Translations under genes and position numbers: made by a program
The notes under the pieces: model-generated
What the model was told of the DNA's origin: nothing
The model's database searches: none
The model's input: the letters and a program-made list of their open reading frames with translations, nothing else
Source of the DNA: DASRAP01 sp964503275
GTDB lineage: Bacteria > Gemmatimonadota > Gemmatimonadetes > Gemmatimonadales > Gemmatimonadaceae
Direction: 5' to 3'
Assembly (NCBI GenBank): GCA_964503275.1
Contig: CAZCZO010000002.1
Location: 171,221 to 235,220, forward strand
DNA: 64,000 bases
Part shown: one piece after another, positions 50,706 through 59,669 of the stretch
Layout of the letters: each line of letters starts with the position of its first letter
Position numbering within the stretch: the first letter of the stretch is position 1

Positions 50706-52100
50706 TCACTCGTAACGGAGACAGACCACCGGATCCTGCTGGGCCGCCCGCCAGGCGGGCACGATCCCGAACACCACCCCCACACTGATCGACACGCCGA
50801 AGGCCACCGCGACGGACGCCGCCGAGACGATGGTCGCGACTCCCGCCACGCGCTCCACCACGGCACTGCCGCCGGCGCCCAGCAGGATGCCCGCCAATCC
50901 ACCCGCCACCGAGATCAGCACCGCTTCGGCGAGGAACTGCGCGAGGATCTCGCGCTGGGTGGCCCCCATCGCACGCCGCACGCCGATCTCCCGCGTGCGC
51001 TCCAGGATCGACGCCAGCATGATGTTCATGATGCCGATGCCCCCCACGAGCAGCGAGATGGACGCGATGGCGAAGAGCACGGCGTTGAACAGCGCCTTGG
51101 TCCGCTGCTCCTGCTGCAACAGCAGCTGCGGCACGGTGACCTCGAAGTCCACCACGCCATTGTGCCGCCGCGCGAGCAGCCGCTGCACCAGGTCCGCGAC
51201 CCCGGGAATCGCATCGGCGTCGCCGACCCGCACGACGATGCGGTCCAGTTGGTGATAGTTCGTGCGCTCGGCGCGCGCTTCGGGCTCTTCCTCGTCACCC
51301 GTCGTCGCGACCACCACGCCCGTCGGACGACTGGCCGCTTCCACGTCGCGGCGCGTGAGCAGCGCGCGATTCCGGAATCGCCGCAGCATCGTCGGGAGCG
51401 GCACGTACACATCCATGTTCGCGTCGCGGATGCCCAACCGTTCGGCGGCGTCGCCCGCGACCTGCCGGTCCGCCAGCACGCCGACCACCGTCACCCAGAT
51501 CTCGCCGACCTTGAGCTGCTGGCCGATCGGGTCCACCGTGGTGAAGAACCGCGCGCGCACGCCGTGGCCGATGATCGCCACCGGGCGTCCCTCGGTGATC
51601 TGGGCCGGCGTGAACCATCGGCCGCTCGCCAGCCCGATGTTCAGCAGCCCGAAGTACGCACTGTCGACGCCCACCAGCTTCCCCGAGCGGCGGCGTCCCT
51701 CGCGCGTGAACGTCGTGTGCAGCACCACCTCCGCGCTGGTGGCCTGCACGAGGGGGACGGTCGCAGCGATGGCCGCCGCATCGAGCGCCGTGAGTCCGGG
51801 CGTATACTTCCGCGGCGTCGCGGCCTGCTGGCTGCCCACCTCCTCCTCGCGCTGCTCCACGATGGGGGCGACCATGATGTTGTTCGACCCCAGCAACTGC
51901 ATCTGCGCGAGGATCTCCGACTCCGCCCCTTTGCCGATCGCGAGCATCGCGATCACCGACGCGACGCCGAAGAGGATGCCCAGCGAGGTCAGCGCCGCGC
52001 GCAGCCGGTTGTGGGCCACGGCCTCCAGCGCCGTGCGCACACTGAACAGCGCGAGCGTGGCGTAGGCCCCGCGGCCCGTCGCGGGGCCATCACTGCGCAT
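50706..52100 (-). CDS. MacB-like ABC transporter permease without ATPase domain
   Basis: The 464-residue protein has one N-terminal helix, a large periplasmic MacB_PCD domain (about residues 50-300) and a C-terminal FtsX domain with three helices (SISLLVGGIGIMNIMLASILERTREIGVRRAMGATQREILAQF). In MacB this last helix block is fused to an ATPase, which is absent here. A separate ATPase would be needed but is not encoded in the operon. It overlaps the adaptor gene by 11 bases. Cargo is unknown; cationic peptides, lipids and macrolides are typical of this class. Confidence 0.9.
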   Translation of the reverse strand: MRSDGPATGRGAYATLALFSVRTALEAVAHNRLRAALTSLGILFGVASVIAMLAIGKGAESEILAQMQLLGSNNIMVAPIVEQREEEVGSQQAATPRKYTPGLTALDAAAIAATVPLVQATSAEVVLHTTFTREGRRRSGKLVGVDSAYFGLLNIGLASGRWFTPAQITEGRPVAIIGHGVRARFFTTVDPIGQQLKVGEIWVTVVGVLADRQVAGDAAERLGIRDANMDVYVPLPTMLRRFRNRALLTRRDVEAASRPTGVVVATTGDEEEPEARAERTNYHQLDRIVVRVGDADAIPGVADLVQRLLARRHNGVVDFEVTVPQLLLQQEQRTKALFNAVLFAIASISLLVGGIGIMNIMLASILERTREIGVRRAMGATQREILAQFLAEAVLISVAGGLAGILLGAGGSAVVERVAGVATIVSAASVAVAFGVSISVGVVFGIVPAWRAAQQDPVVCLRYE

Positions 52101-53349
52101 CGAGCCGCACCAGCGGGAGCGACGCCGAGGTCGTCGGCACCGTCAGCAACACGGTCTCGCCGGCCGCGAGCCCGGCCTCGATCACCACATGCGTGTCGTT
52201 CATGGGGCCGGTGCGCACCTCCTGCTTGACCACGCTGCGCCCGCGCCGCACATAGACCACGCTCACGCTGTCGGCGGCCGAGACCGCCTCGATCGGCACC
52301 GAGACGACGCCGCTCAGGGTCGTCGTCACGATCACGTTGCCGGTCGTCATGCCCGGGCGCAGCGTCGTGTCCGAGCCGGCCACCGTCACCTTCACCTCGA
52401 AGACCTTGGCGTCGCTGTTGGGCCGCTGCTCGCCGACGTTCGCCACTGCGGTGACCGTGCCATCCAACACCTTGTCCGGATCCGAGTCCAGCGTGATGCG
52501 CACCGGCTGCCCGACCGACACTTTGCGGACGTCGACCTCATTGATGAACGTCACCGATTCCATCTTCGTGAGGTCGGGCAGCGTGGCGACCGTGGGCTCC
52601 CACGGCGAGACCTGCGCCCCCGCGCCCTTCTTGCGACCGTTCCATTCCTTCACATAGATGACCATGCCCTCCGATGGCGCGCGGATCGTGAAGGCTTCCA
52701 TCGCGCTCTGCACCAGCGTGAGCATGCTCTGCTGCCGCGCCACGTCGGCGCCCACCTCGCGCATCTTGGCCTGCGCCTGTTCGGTGCGCGTGACGTAGTC
52801 CACCTTCGCCTGCGCCAACGCCCGCTCGGCCTTCTCGAGGTCGATCTCCGCCTGACGCCGCACCGAGGGCGCCTCGAACGCCGCCTGCTCCTTGGCGATG
52901 CGTCGCTCCTCGAGCGCCAGCTCCATGGTGCGCAGGTCCTCTCGCGCCTTCGACAACGTCAGCGTCGAGTCCAGCTGGGCCTGTTCGAAGACGGCCATGG
53001 CCTTCTGCACCGCGAGTCCGACATCCTGCAGGCGCGACGCCAGGGTCGATCGGTCCAACTCGGCGACGATGTCGCCTTCTTTCACGAGAGTGCCCTCGGG
53101 CACGATCGTCTGGATCTTCATCTGGAACGCGCCCGCCTGCTGTGCGTTGGGCGGCCCTTGGATCTCGACGAAGGCGCGGGCACGTAGTTCGCCCGACGCG
53201 GTCACGGTGACCTGGAAGTCCCCTTCGATGGCGCCCGCTTCGAGCGCGGGTCCTGTCGGTTGGCCGTCGCGCGCGAGCAGCGCCGCGACGGGGACGAGCA
53301 CGGCGACGGCGACCACAGCGGCCACCACGAGGCGAACGGGACGCGACAT
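52090..53349 (-). CDS. Periplasmic adaptor (HlyD/MacA-like)
   Basis: The 419-residue protein has an N-terminal membrane helix (residues 6-24), a lipoyl-like domain split by a helical hairpin (about 110-230), a beta-barrel domain and a membrane-proximal domain (PGMTTGNVIVTTTLSGVVSVPIEAVSAADSVSVVYVRRG). It would bridge the permease and the TolC channel. It is the first gene of the operon. CGGTC-A-GACCG, a perfect 11-base palindrome at 53381-53391, lies 32 bases upstream and may be an operator. Confidence 0.9.
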   Translation of the reverse strand: MSRPVRLVVAAVVAVAVLVPVAALLARDGQPTGPALEAGAIEGDFQVTVTASGELRARAFVEIQGPPNAQQAGAFQMKIQTIVPEGTLVKEGDIVAELDRSTLASRLQDVGLAVQKAMAVFEQAQLDSTLTLSKAREDLRTMELALEERRIAKEQAAFEAPSVRRQAEIDLEKAERALAQAKVDYVTRTEQAQAKMREVGADVARQQSMLTLVQSAMEAFTIRAPSEGMVIYVKEWNGRKKGAGAQVSPWEPTVATLPDLTKMESVTFINEVDVRKVSVGQPVRITLDSDPDKVLDGTVTAVANVGEQRPNSDAKVFEVKVTVAGSDTTLRPGMTTGNVIVTTTLSGVVSVPIEAVSAADSVSVVYVRRGRSVVKQEVRTGPMNDTHVVIEAGLAAGETVLLTVPTTSASLPLVRLDAQ

Positions 53350-53380
53350 TCGACAGTACTCCGGCGCGGGGTCTGGTGAA

Positions 53381-53391
53381 CGGTCAGACCG
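53381..53391. promoter_or_regulatory. Palindrome upstream of the efflux operon
   Basis: CGGTC-A-GACCG is a perfect inverted repeat 32 bases before the adaptor start. It could bind a TetR-type repressor, but no such gene is near. Confidence 0.3.
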
Positions 53392-53538
53392 TGTTTGACA
53401 CCACCTCAGCGTGGTGGGTTGCCAGACATTGCGGCGCCGCGCGTGTGGGCGCATCACCCTTCATCAACTTCTAATGCAATCTTGACCGTGCGCTAACGTG
53501 GCCGCGGCCGATCTCGCCCGCGTCGGGTGCCGATCGGA

Positions 53539-54096
53539 TCAAGTCGCGCGGCGGTAGTGGACGGCGACCGCGCCGCAGCGCAGCGGCGAGGCCGAGAGCA
53601 GCTCGAGGCGCCGTGTTCCGGGCAGGCCGAGGTGGAAGAGGGTCGGCCCATGGCCCGCGATCCTCGGGTGCACGAGGAAGCGGTACTCGTCGATCAGGTC
53701 GAGCCGGTCCAGCGCGAGCGCGAGTGCGCCGCTACCCAAGAGCACGCCCGCGGGCGTCGCGTCCTTGAGCGCCTGGACGCCCGCGCGCAGGTCGCCCGCC
53801 ACGTGGTGGCTATTGCGCCACGGGTAGTCCCTGCGCGTCGACGACACCACGTACTTGGGCTTCGCGTCCAGCGCGATTGCCCACGCGCGCATCGCCGGCG
53901 GCGCGTCCACCTCGCCGCGCGCGACCGCCGGCCAGTGGGCCTCCATCATCTCGTAGGTGATGCGACCCCACAGCATGGCCCCGCTCGCGTGCATGAGCGC
54001 GGTGAAGAAGGCGTGCGTCTCGTCGTCGGCGATGCCCTCGCGATGGTCGACGCAACCGTCGAGGGTGACGTTGAGACAGAACGTGAGCAAGCCCAT
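53539..54096 (-). CDS. Dihydrofolate-reductase-like (RibD C-terminal) family protein
   Basis: The 185-residue protein has the RibD_C/DHFR-like fold. Segments LTFCLNVTLDGCVDHREG at the start, GAMLWGRITYEMMEAHWP and KPKYVVSSTRRDYPW in the middle, and GVLLGSGALALALDRLDLIDEYRFLVHPRIAGHG near the end match the family. These proteins bind NADPH and reduce diverse small substrates; true folate reduction is not indicated. It follows the aldo/keto reductase by 31 bases, so the two are probably co-transcribed. Confidence 0.87.
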   Translation of the reverse strand: MGLLTFCLNVTLDGCVDHREGIADDETHAFFTALMHASGAMLWGRITYEMMEAHWPAVARGEVDAPPAMRAWAIALDAKPKYVVSSTRRDYPWRNSHHVAGDLRAGVQALKDATPAGVLLGSGALALALDRLDLIDEYRFLVHPRIAGHGPTLFHLGLPGTRRLELLSASPLRCGAVAVHYRRAT

Positions 54097-54127
54097 GCGA
54101 TGCGTGAGGAGGGGCGTGGCGCGCCGG

Positions 54128-55147
54128 TCAGGCGCGGACCAGGGAGGACCGCGGTGCGCCCGCCGGCGCCGGCAGTGCATCGATATACGCCGTCATGCGT
54201 CGACGCATCGCCTCGTCGGGCAGTCGGCCGCGACCCGCCCGCATGTTGTCGAGCACGTGCTGCGGCTGCGTGGTGCCCGCGCGCACCACGGTGACCGCCG
54301 GATGGCTCACCACGTACTTGAGGAAGAACTGGGCCCAGGTCGTCGCATCGAACTCCGCGGCCCAGTCGGGCAGCGGACGGTCGCCGACACGCCGAAAGAG
54401 CCGGCTCGCGACGATCCGGTCGGGGCCGATGTTGCCGCCGAAGGGGAAACAGGCGATCACGCCGATCCCTCGCTCCTGCGCCAAGGGCAGGATGGTCTGC
54501 TCGACGGCGCGGTTGTCCATGGCGTAGTCCACGCCGATGAAGTCGATGGTCTCGCGACGCATGACCGCCTCGACCGCCGCGTGCTGATTGGCGAAGGCAC
54601 CGGTTACGCCGATGTACCTGATGCGTCCCTCCTCCCGATGCTCGCGCAGCATGCGCAGCAGCGCCGGGGTGTCGCGAAAGGTCGTGACCATCATCAGGTC
54701 GATCCGCTTGGTCTGCAGTCGCGCGAGCGACTCGTCGACGTACGTGCGCACCGTGGCGGGCTCGACCGTGAGGATCGTGCCGGGCGGTGGCGGTGGCCCC
54801 TGCGGAAAGCGCAGCTGGGTGGACCAGAAGATCTTGTCCTGCACCCCCAGCGCCGACGCCGCGGTGCCGGTGACCTCCTCGGCCTGTGCCCAGCCGTGGA
54901 TCATATCCACGGCGCGTCCACCGCTGTCCACGAAGGCGCGGAGCACCTCGGTGAACGTGGCGTGGCCCGGTGGGTCATTGCCCCGGCTGAGTCCCATGAC
55001 CGGGAGCAGCTCGCCGCTCGACGGGATGGCGCGCTGGATGAGCGTGAGGTCCTGCAGCCGCTGGACGGCGCGGAGGAGGTCCGGCGTCAGCGCCAGGGAG
55101 GCACCAGCGCCCAACGTAGCTCCGAGGAAGTCGCGACGAGTCGCCAT
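54128..55147 (-). CDS. Tat-exported aldo/keto reductase family protein
   Basis: The 339-residue protein has a twin-arginine signal (ATRRDFLGATLGAGASLAL). A TIM-barrel AKR domain follows, with VDSGGRAVDMIHGW, LARLQTKRIDLMMVTTFRDT, IRYIGVTGAF and FFLKYVVSHPAVTVVRAGTTQPQHV. The catalytic Tyr is not obvious: Ala-Val-Asp-Met-Ile-His replaces the usual D-T-A-x-x-Y segment. The protein may therefore bind substrate without classical reductase chemistry. The likely location is the periplasm. It is transcribed just before the DHFR-like gene. Confidence 0.83.
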   Translation of the reverse strand: MATRRDFLGATLGAGASLALTPDLLRAVQRLQDLTLIQRAIPSSGELLPVMGLSRGNDPPGHATFTEVLRAFVDSGGRAVDMIHGWAQAEEVTGTAASALGVQDKIFWSTQLRFPQGPPPPPGTILTVEPATVRTYVDESLARLQTKRIDLMMVTTFRDTPALLRMLREHREEGRIRYIGVTGAFANQHAAVEAVMRRETIDFIGVDYAMDNRAVEQTILPLAQERGIGVIACFPFGGNIGPDRIVASRLFRRVGDRPLPDWAAEFDATTWAQFFLKYVVSHPAVTVVRAGTTQPQHVLDNMRAGRGRLPDEAMRRRMTAYIDALPAPAGAPRSSLVRA

Positions 55148-55315
55148 GGGGAGTAGGGGTCGGTTGGGGTTCTGCCTACGGTACGTCGCCGCGGTCGCGC
55201 ACGCTGCCAGCATGATCCCGATCGCCGAGTGGCTGGTACGAACGACGCTGGGCTGGGTACGGGAGGTCGCGCGCGGTGGGTGCGGCGGCCCGCGCGCCGC
55301 GGGCGCTCCCGCAGC

Positions 55316-56455
55316 TCAGCGCAGCTCGAAGCAAGGGTCGGATTGCGGATGCCGCAGCGCCCACGCCGAGACACGGCGCACCGCCGACTCGGCGCCGTCG
55401 ACCGGGCCGACCGAGGTCGTGACGCGTCCGAGACCGACGAGCACACTCGGCAACGACAGCGACTTCGGCGTGCCCAGGAACGATTCGCCGCCGCCGCAGG
55501 TCCGGCGATTGCCGCGGGAGTCCACGCGCCCTTCGGCATCGATGCGAGCGGTCAGCCAGCGCGCCGCAGCGACCAATGAGGCGCCAAGGGCCTCACGCGT
55601 TCCGCCCTCGGGCAGCAGCGCGTGGACGTCGGCGCCGATCTCGAGCGCGACGGCCTGATAGTTGGTGTCCCACCCATCGCCCTCGACGAACCATCCCTCG
55701 GGCGACTGCAGTGCCATCGCACGCTGGACGAACGCATCGGCCGCGGCGACCACGGCCGCATCCGATGCCAGTCGCCCACACGCGAGGAACGCGCGGGCGT
55801 TGAAGAGCAGACGATTGGGGGCGGCGGTATCGGCGCGCTACAGGAGCTGGGCCTGCAGCGCCAGCCACGCGGCACTGCGTGCCGCGAGCGCGTGGACCTG
55901 CGACTGTCGCGCACTCGGCACGAGCGTCGGTCCCTGGGGTGCGACGGCCAACGACAGCAGGCCGGCACAGGCATCTCCCAGGAAGAACGCCGCGCCACTG
56001 GCGACGTCGGCGTCCCGCATCGTCTGCCCCATGGCGATCGGCGCGGGCACGCGCGCCTGCAGTCGGCCCGACGGCGCCATGTCGCGGAACCCGATCTCGA
56101 CGCCGGCGAACGCACGGGCTGCCTCCGCGCGCGCATCAAGGACGAGCGTCGTCCGCAGCGCCGACCCGGTGCCCATCTGAAAACGCGCAGCGTACAGGTC
56201 GCCCCAGTCGCGATTCCGCCCGATCAGCGCCTGGCCGGGCGCCGGCACGCCGGCCGCGACCACGCGAGGGGCCTCGACTGGGAAGCGCTGGACGAACTGC
56301 TCATCCGCCGCGCGAAGGGCGCGGCCCGCCGCCGAGTCGAGCGCGGTCGGCGTGCTCGTGACGGGAGGCACGCGGGTGCTGTCGACCGCGTCGCGGCAGC
56401 CGCCCACGGCAGAGGCGCAGCTGACCAGTACGGCGAGCAGGATGTGCGTGGACAT
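55316..56455 (-). pseudogene. Lipoprotein gene interrupted by one in-frame TAG stop
   Basis: One 380-codon frame runs from the ATG at 56455 to the TGA at 55316 and is broken only by TAG at 55838-55840 (codon 206). Sequence on both sides reads as one protein: WLALQAQLL before the stop, RADTAAPNRLLFNARAFLACGRLASDA after it. A CAG-to-TAG change (Gln) is the simplest explanation. The signal peptide ends with a lipobox-like GGC. The helical repeats with NRLLFNARAFLA and EGWFVEGDGWDTNYQAVALEIGAD resemble an alpha/alpha barrel. Function is unknown. It may be a recent pseudogene, a sequencing error or a readthrough site. Confidence 0.7.
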
Positions 56456-56628
56456 GTTCCCTCTACGACCGGTGCGGTGCGCGGTTTCACGAGGGTCGCG
56501 TCAGTCACGACGTCGCCCGCAGCACCTGCCGTCTCCCGTCGCCCTTGCGTCGTCGCCCTCGCGGCCCGATCCTGCCTCATGCGCGCCGAGCTGCCGCCCG
56601 CGCGACACCCCGCTCTCGGACCCGAACG

Positions 56629-58107
56629 ATGCGACCCAGGCAGGCCCTACACTCGCGGCGCGCTCACCGCGCCCTCGCGCTCGCCAGCGCCGTAGCGCTG
56701 GCCCATCCCGCCCTCGCGCAGACGCCCCCCGGGGCCGCCCGCGCCGATGGTCCGGCCGCCGCGTCGCCCGGCCAGCAGGTCGACGCGCTCTTCGCGCGAT
56801 GGCACACACCACAAACGCCAGCGGCCGCCGTGCTGGTGATGCGCGACGGCAGGATCGTCCACGCCAAGGGGTATGGCATGGCGAGCCTTGAGCAAGGCGT
56901 CCCCATCCGGACCCGCACGGTGTTCGACATCGCCTCGGTGTCCAAGCAGTTCGGTGCCATGGCCATCCTGCTGTTGGTCGCCGATGGGCGCCTCGCGTTG
57001 GACGACGAGGTGCGCCGCTACGTCCCCGAGCTGCCCGACTTCGGGCATCCCATCACCGTCCGCCACCTCGTGCACCACACCAGCGGACTCCGCGACTGGC
57101 CCGGCACGCTGCGGATCGCCGGGTGGTCGTTCGACGATGTGATCTCGTTCGACCAGATCCTGCGCATGACCTACAACCAGCGCGATCTCAACTTTCCGCC
57201 CGGGAGCGCCTACGCGTACTCGAACACGGGCTACAACGTGCTCGCCGAGGTAGTGCAGCGCGTGAGCGGCAAGTCGTTCCGCGAGTTCACCGACGAGCGC
57301 ATCTTCCGACCGCTCGGCATGCACGACACGCACTTCCATGACGATCACGCCATGATCGTGCCGCAGCTCGCGGACTCGTATCGGCGCCTGCCCGACGGCT
57401 CGCACCGCCGGGTGACGAACAACCTCACGGCGCTGGCGTCGAGTTCGCTGTTCACCACGGTCGAGGACCTCGCGCGCTGGGTCGAGAACTACGAGACCGG
57501 CGTCGTCGGTGGCCGCACGACGGTGGCGCAGAGCCACGAGCGCGGCGTGCTGACCAACGGCGACACGATCCCCTACGCCTTCGGCCAGTCGCACGGCAGC
57601 TATCGCGGGCTGCGGACCATGTCGCACACGGGCTCCTGGGCCGGGTATCGCACGGTGTTGACGCGCTTCCCCGACGCGCGGGCGGCGGTGATCATCCTCT
57701 CGAATACCGCCGAGATGAATCCGGCCGCGCTGGCGAATCAGGTCGCCGACATCTGGCTGCACGATCTGCTGGCGCCGCGCGCGGCGGCCACGGCGGGTGC
57801 GGCGGGCGCTGGTGCCCCCGCGGCGCCGACCTGGAGGCCGACCGCGACCGAGCTGCGCGCGTTCGTAGGCGACTATCACAGCGCCGAACTGCAGACAGGA
57901 TACACGCTGCGGCTCCGAGAGAGCGGCCAGCTGGTCGCCTGGCACTTCCGCATCGGCGAGGTCGTGCTCAATCCGACCACGCGCGACCGCTTTCAGTCGG
58001 GGCTCTTCGGCGAGCTGCGTGTGGAGCGCGACCCCGCCGGGCGCGTGACCGGGTTCACGGCGAACTCCGATCGCGTCCGCGGGCTGCGCTTCGTGCGCGT
58101 GCGGTGA
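56629..58107 (+). CDS. Second secreted beta-lactamase-fold serine hydrolase
   Basis: The 492-residue protein has a signal peptide (cleavage near PALAQ). The nucleophile motif is Ser103-Val-Ser-Lys106, followed by AYSNTGYN (Tyr motif) and SHTGSWAGYRT in the position of the KTG/HGG strand. A C-terminal domain of about 100 residues (LRAFVGDYHSAEL onwards) follows. It is a paralogue in layout of the hydrolase at 4.5 kb. The family covers esterases, peptidases and beta-lactamases; the substrate is not evident. Confidence 0.86.
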   Translation: MRPRQALHSRRAHRALALASAVALAHPALAQTPPGAARADGPAAASPGQQVDALFARWHTPQTPAAAVLVMRDGRIVHAKGYGMASLEQGVPIRTRTVFDIASVSKQFGAMAILLLVADGRLALDDEVRRYVPELPDFGHPITVRHLVHHTSGLRDWPGTLRIAGWSFDDVISFDQILRMTYNQRDLNFPPGSAYAYSNTGYNVLAEVVQRVSGKSFREFTDERIFRPLGMHDTHFHDDHAMIVPQLADSYRRLPDGSHRRVTNNLTALASSSLFTTVEDLARWVENYETGVVGGRTTVAQSHERGVLTNGDTIPYAFGQSHGSYRGLRTMSHTGSWAGYRTVLTRFPDARAAVIILSNTAEMNPAALANQVADIWLHDLLAPRAAATAGAAGAGAPAAPTWRPTATELRAFVGDYHSAELQTGYTLRLRESGQLVAWHFRIGEVVLNPTTRDRFQSGLFGELRVERDPAGRVTGFTANSDRVRGLRFVRVR

Positions 58108-58127
58108 GCGGGGCGCACGCGCCGCGA

Positions 58128-58214
58128 TCAGCCCAGCAGTAGCCGGTAGAGCAGCATGCCGACGGCCAGACCGATCACCATTCCGAGCCCGAGCTTCTTG
58201 TTGTCTTGCGCCAT
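58128..58214 (-). CDS. 28-residue single-helix membrane microprotein
   Basis: The predicted peptide has a charged N terminus (MAQDNKKLG) followed by one hydrophobic helix (LGMVIGLAVGMLLYRLLLG) and a TGA stop. The sequence reads like a real small membrane peptide, not random antisense. It sits between two plus-strand genes with stop-to-start room and no other coding overlap. Its function is unknown. Confidence 0.45.
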   Translation of the reverse strand: MAQDNKKLGLGMVIGLAVGMLLYRLLLG

Positions 58215-58346
58215 GGGAGATCCCTGAGAGAGGAAGTGCCGCGTGGGAAGCGGTCGAGTATGACCTGCGCGTCACGCCGACGCCGCGCGGAATCTGTGGC
58301 CGTGCCTCACCTTGCGCCACCACTTCGCGGAACGCATCGTTGGGCC

Positions 58347-59555
58347 ATGCGCTCCCTGCTGCTCTTGGTCTTCCTGGCTGCGCCCGGACTCGCGCAGGCG
58401 CCAGTGATCCGCGACAGCGCCGGCGTTCGCATCGTCACCAGCGCGGTACCGCGCCTGACCGGCGCGCAAGCCATGCGCGTCGCGGTGGACCCGTCGGTCG
58501 TCGTGCCCGAGGACAACAGCGAGGCGACCCTGTTCTCTCGCATCATGGGCGTCGGCCGGCTCTCGGATGGGCGGATCGTGGTCGCGGATGGGGCCAGTCT
58601 GCAACTCCGCTTCTTCGATAACCGCGGACGCTTCGTGAACGCGGCGGTCGGCAAGGGGAGCGGGCCGGGAGAAGCGACGCGGATGACGAGCGTCGTAGTC
58701 GCCGCCGGCGATACGCTGATCCTGATCGCCGAGGCCACTCGCGTCGCGTTTTACGACGGCCGCGGTCGGTTCCTGTACGACGTGAACCTCCTGACACCGC
58801 CCGCGGTGCAGCTGCCGCCGGGCGCGCCGATGATCCTGGCAGCCCTGCCGAACGGCGCCACCCTCGTCACGCCGATGCGCAGCGGGCCTCCGCGCACCGT
58901 GGGCGGGCGTCAGATCGCGTTCGGCCCAGTCTCGCTGCTGGGGCGTTCGCGCGCGACCGTGGCGGCGCTGGGCGAGCAGCCCATGATGGAGCTCGCCGCC
59001 TCGGCCGATGCCCAGCCCCCGTGGCTGTCCGCACAACTCGTCGCCGCCGCATCAGGGACACGCGTGTTCCTCGGGTTCGGCACGGAATACGCCGTCCGCG
59101 AGTTTGACGCATCGGGCCGGCTGACGCAGATCGTGCGCCGCGCGTGGACGGCGCCGCGCGTGACCGATGCGATGCGCGAGGCCTTCATCACCGAATGGAC
59201 GAGCCGCTGGATCAAGAGCGCCGGACCCGCGCGCGCGCAGGACATCGCGGAGTTCCGCCGATCGCCGATCAGCCCGACCCTGCCGGCCTTCTCGCGGTTC
59301 CTCGTGGACCGCGCCGGACGACTCTGGGTCCGGACCCCCAACGCGATCGACGCCGCACGCGCTGGCCAGCTGAACGGCGCCCCCTTGGCGCCGAGCATCT
59401 GGAGCGTCTTTGAGCGCGATGGCACCTGGCGCTCGGAGATCACTTTGCCCACCGACTTCCAGCCCTTCGACGTCGGGACGGACTACGTGCTCGGTGTGCT
59501 CCGCGACGCCGACGGCGTCGAGAGCGTCGTGCAGTATCGGCTCTACGGCGGCTGA
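58347..59555 (+). CDS. Secreted beta-propeller protein (6-bladed type)
   Basis: The 402-residue protein has a signal peptide (LLVFLAAPGLAQA). Repeats of about 45 residues of the form GRLSDGRIVVADGASLQLRFFDNRGRFV and VFLGFGTEYAVREFDASGRLTQIV suggest a six-bladed beta propeller, common in Gemmatimonadota secretomes. No catalytic motif is visible. It is probably a periplasmic or surface binding protein. Confidence 0.7.
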   Translation: MRSLLLLVFLAAPGLAQAPVIRDSAGVRIVTSAVPRLTGAQAMRVAVDPSVVVPEDNSEATLFSRIMGVGRLSDGRIVVADGASLQLRFFDNRGRFVNAAVGKGSGPGEATRMTSVVVAAGDTLILIAEATRVAFYDGRGRFLYDVNLLTPPAVQLPPGAPMILAALPNGATLVTPMRSGPPRTVGGRQIAFGPVSLLGRSRATVAALGEQPMMELAASADAQPPWLSAQLVAAASGTRVFLGFGTEYAVREFDASGRLTQIVRRAWTAPRVTDAMREAFITEWTSRWIKSAGPARAQDIAEFRRSPISPTLPAFSRFLVDRAGRLWVRTPNAIDAARAGQLNGAPLAPSIWSVFERDGTWRSEITLPTDFQPFDVGTDYVLGVLRDADGVESVVQYRLYGG

Positions 59556-59605
59556 GACCGGCGTGCCACCACCGGGCACCCCGTACTCGCGGGGGCTGCC
59601 CGGGT

Positions 59606-59615
59606 GCCGTATACT
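59606..59615 (+). promoter_or_regulatory. Putative -10 region of the Ig-like lipoprotein gene
   Basis: GCCGTATACT, with TATACT at 59610-59615, lies 54 bases before the ATG. The same ten bases precede the Ser/Thr kinase. No good -35 element is apparent. Confidence 0.4.
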
Positions 59616-59669
59616 CGACCCACCCCGAGGTTCGGACCTTCTCTCACGAAGCTGCTCCCGGAGACATCC

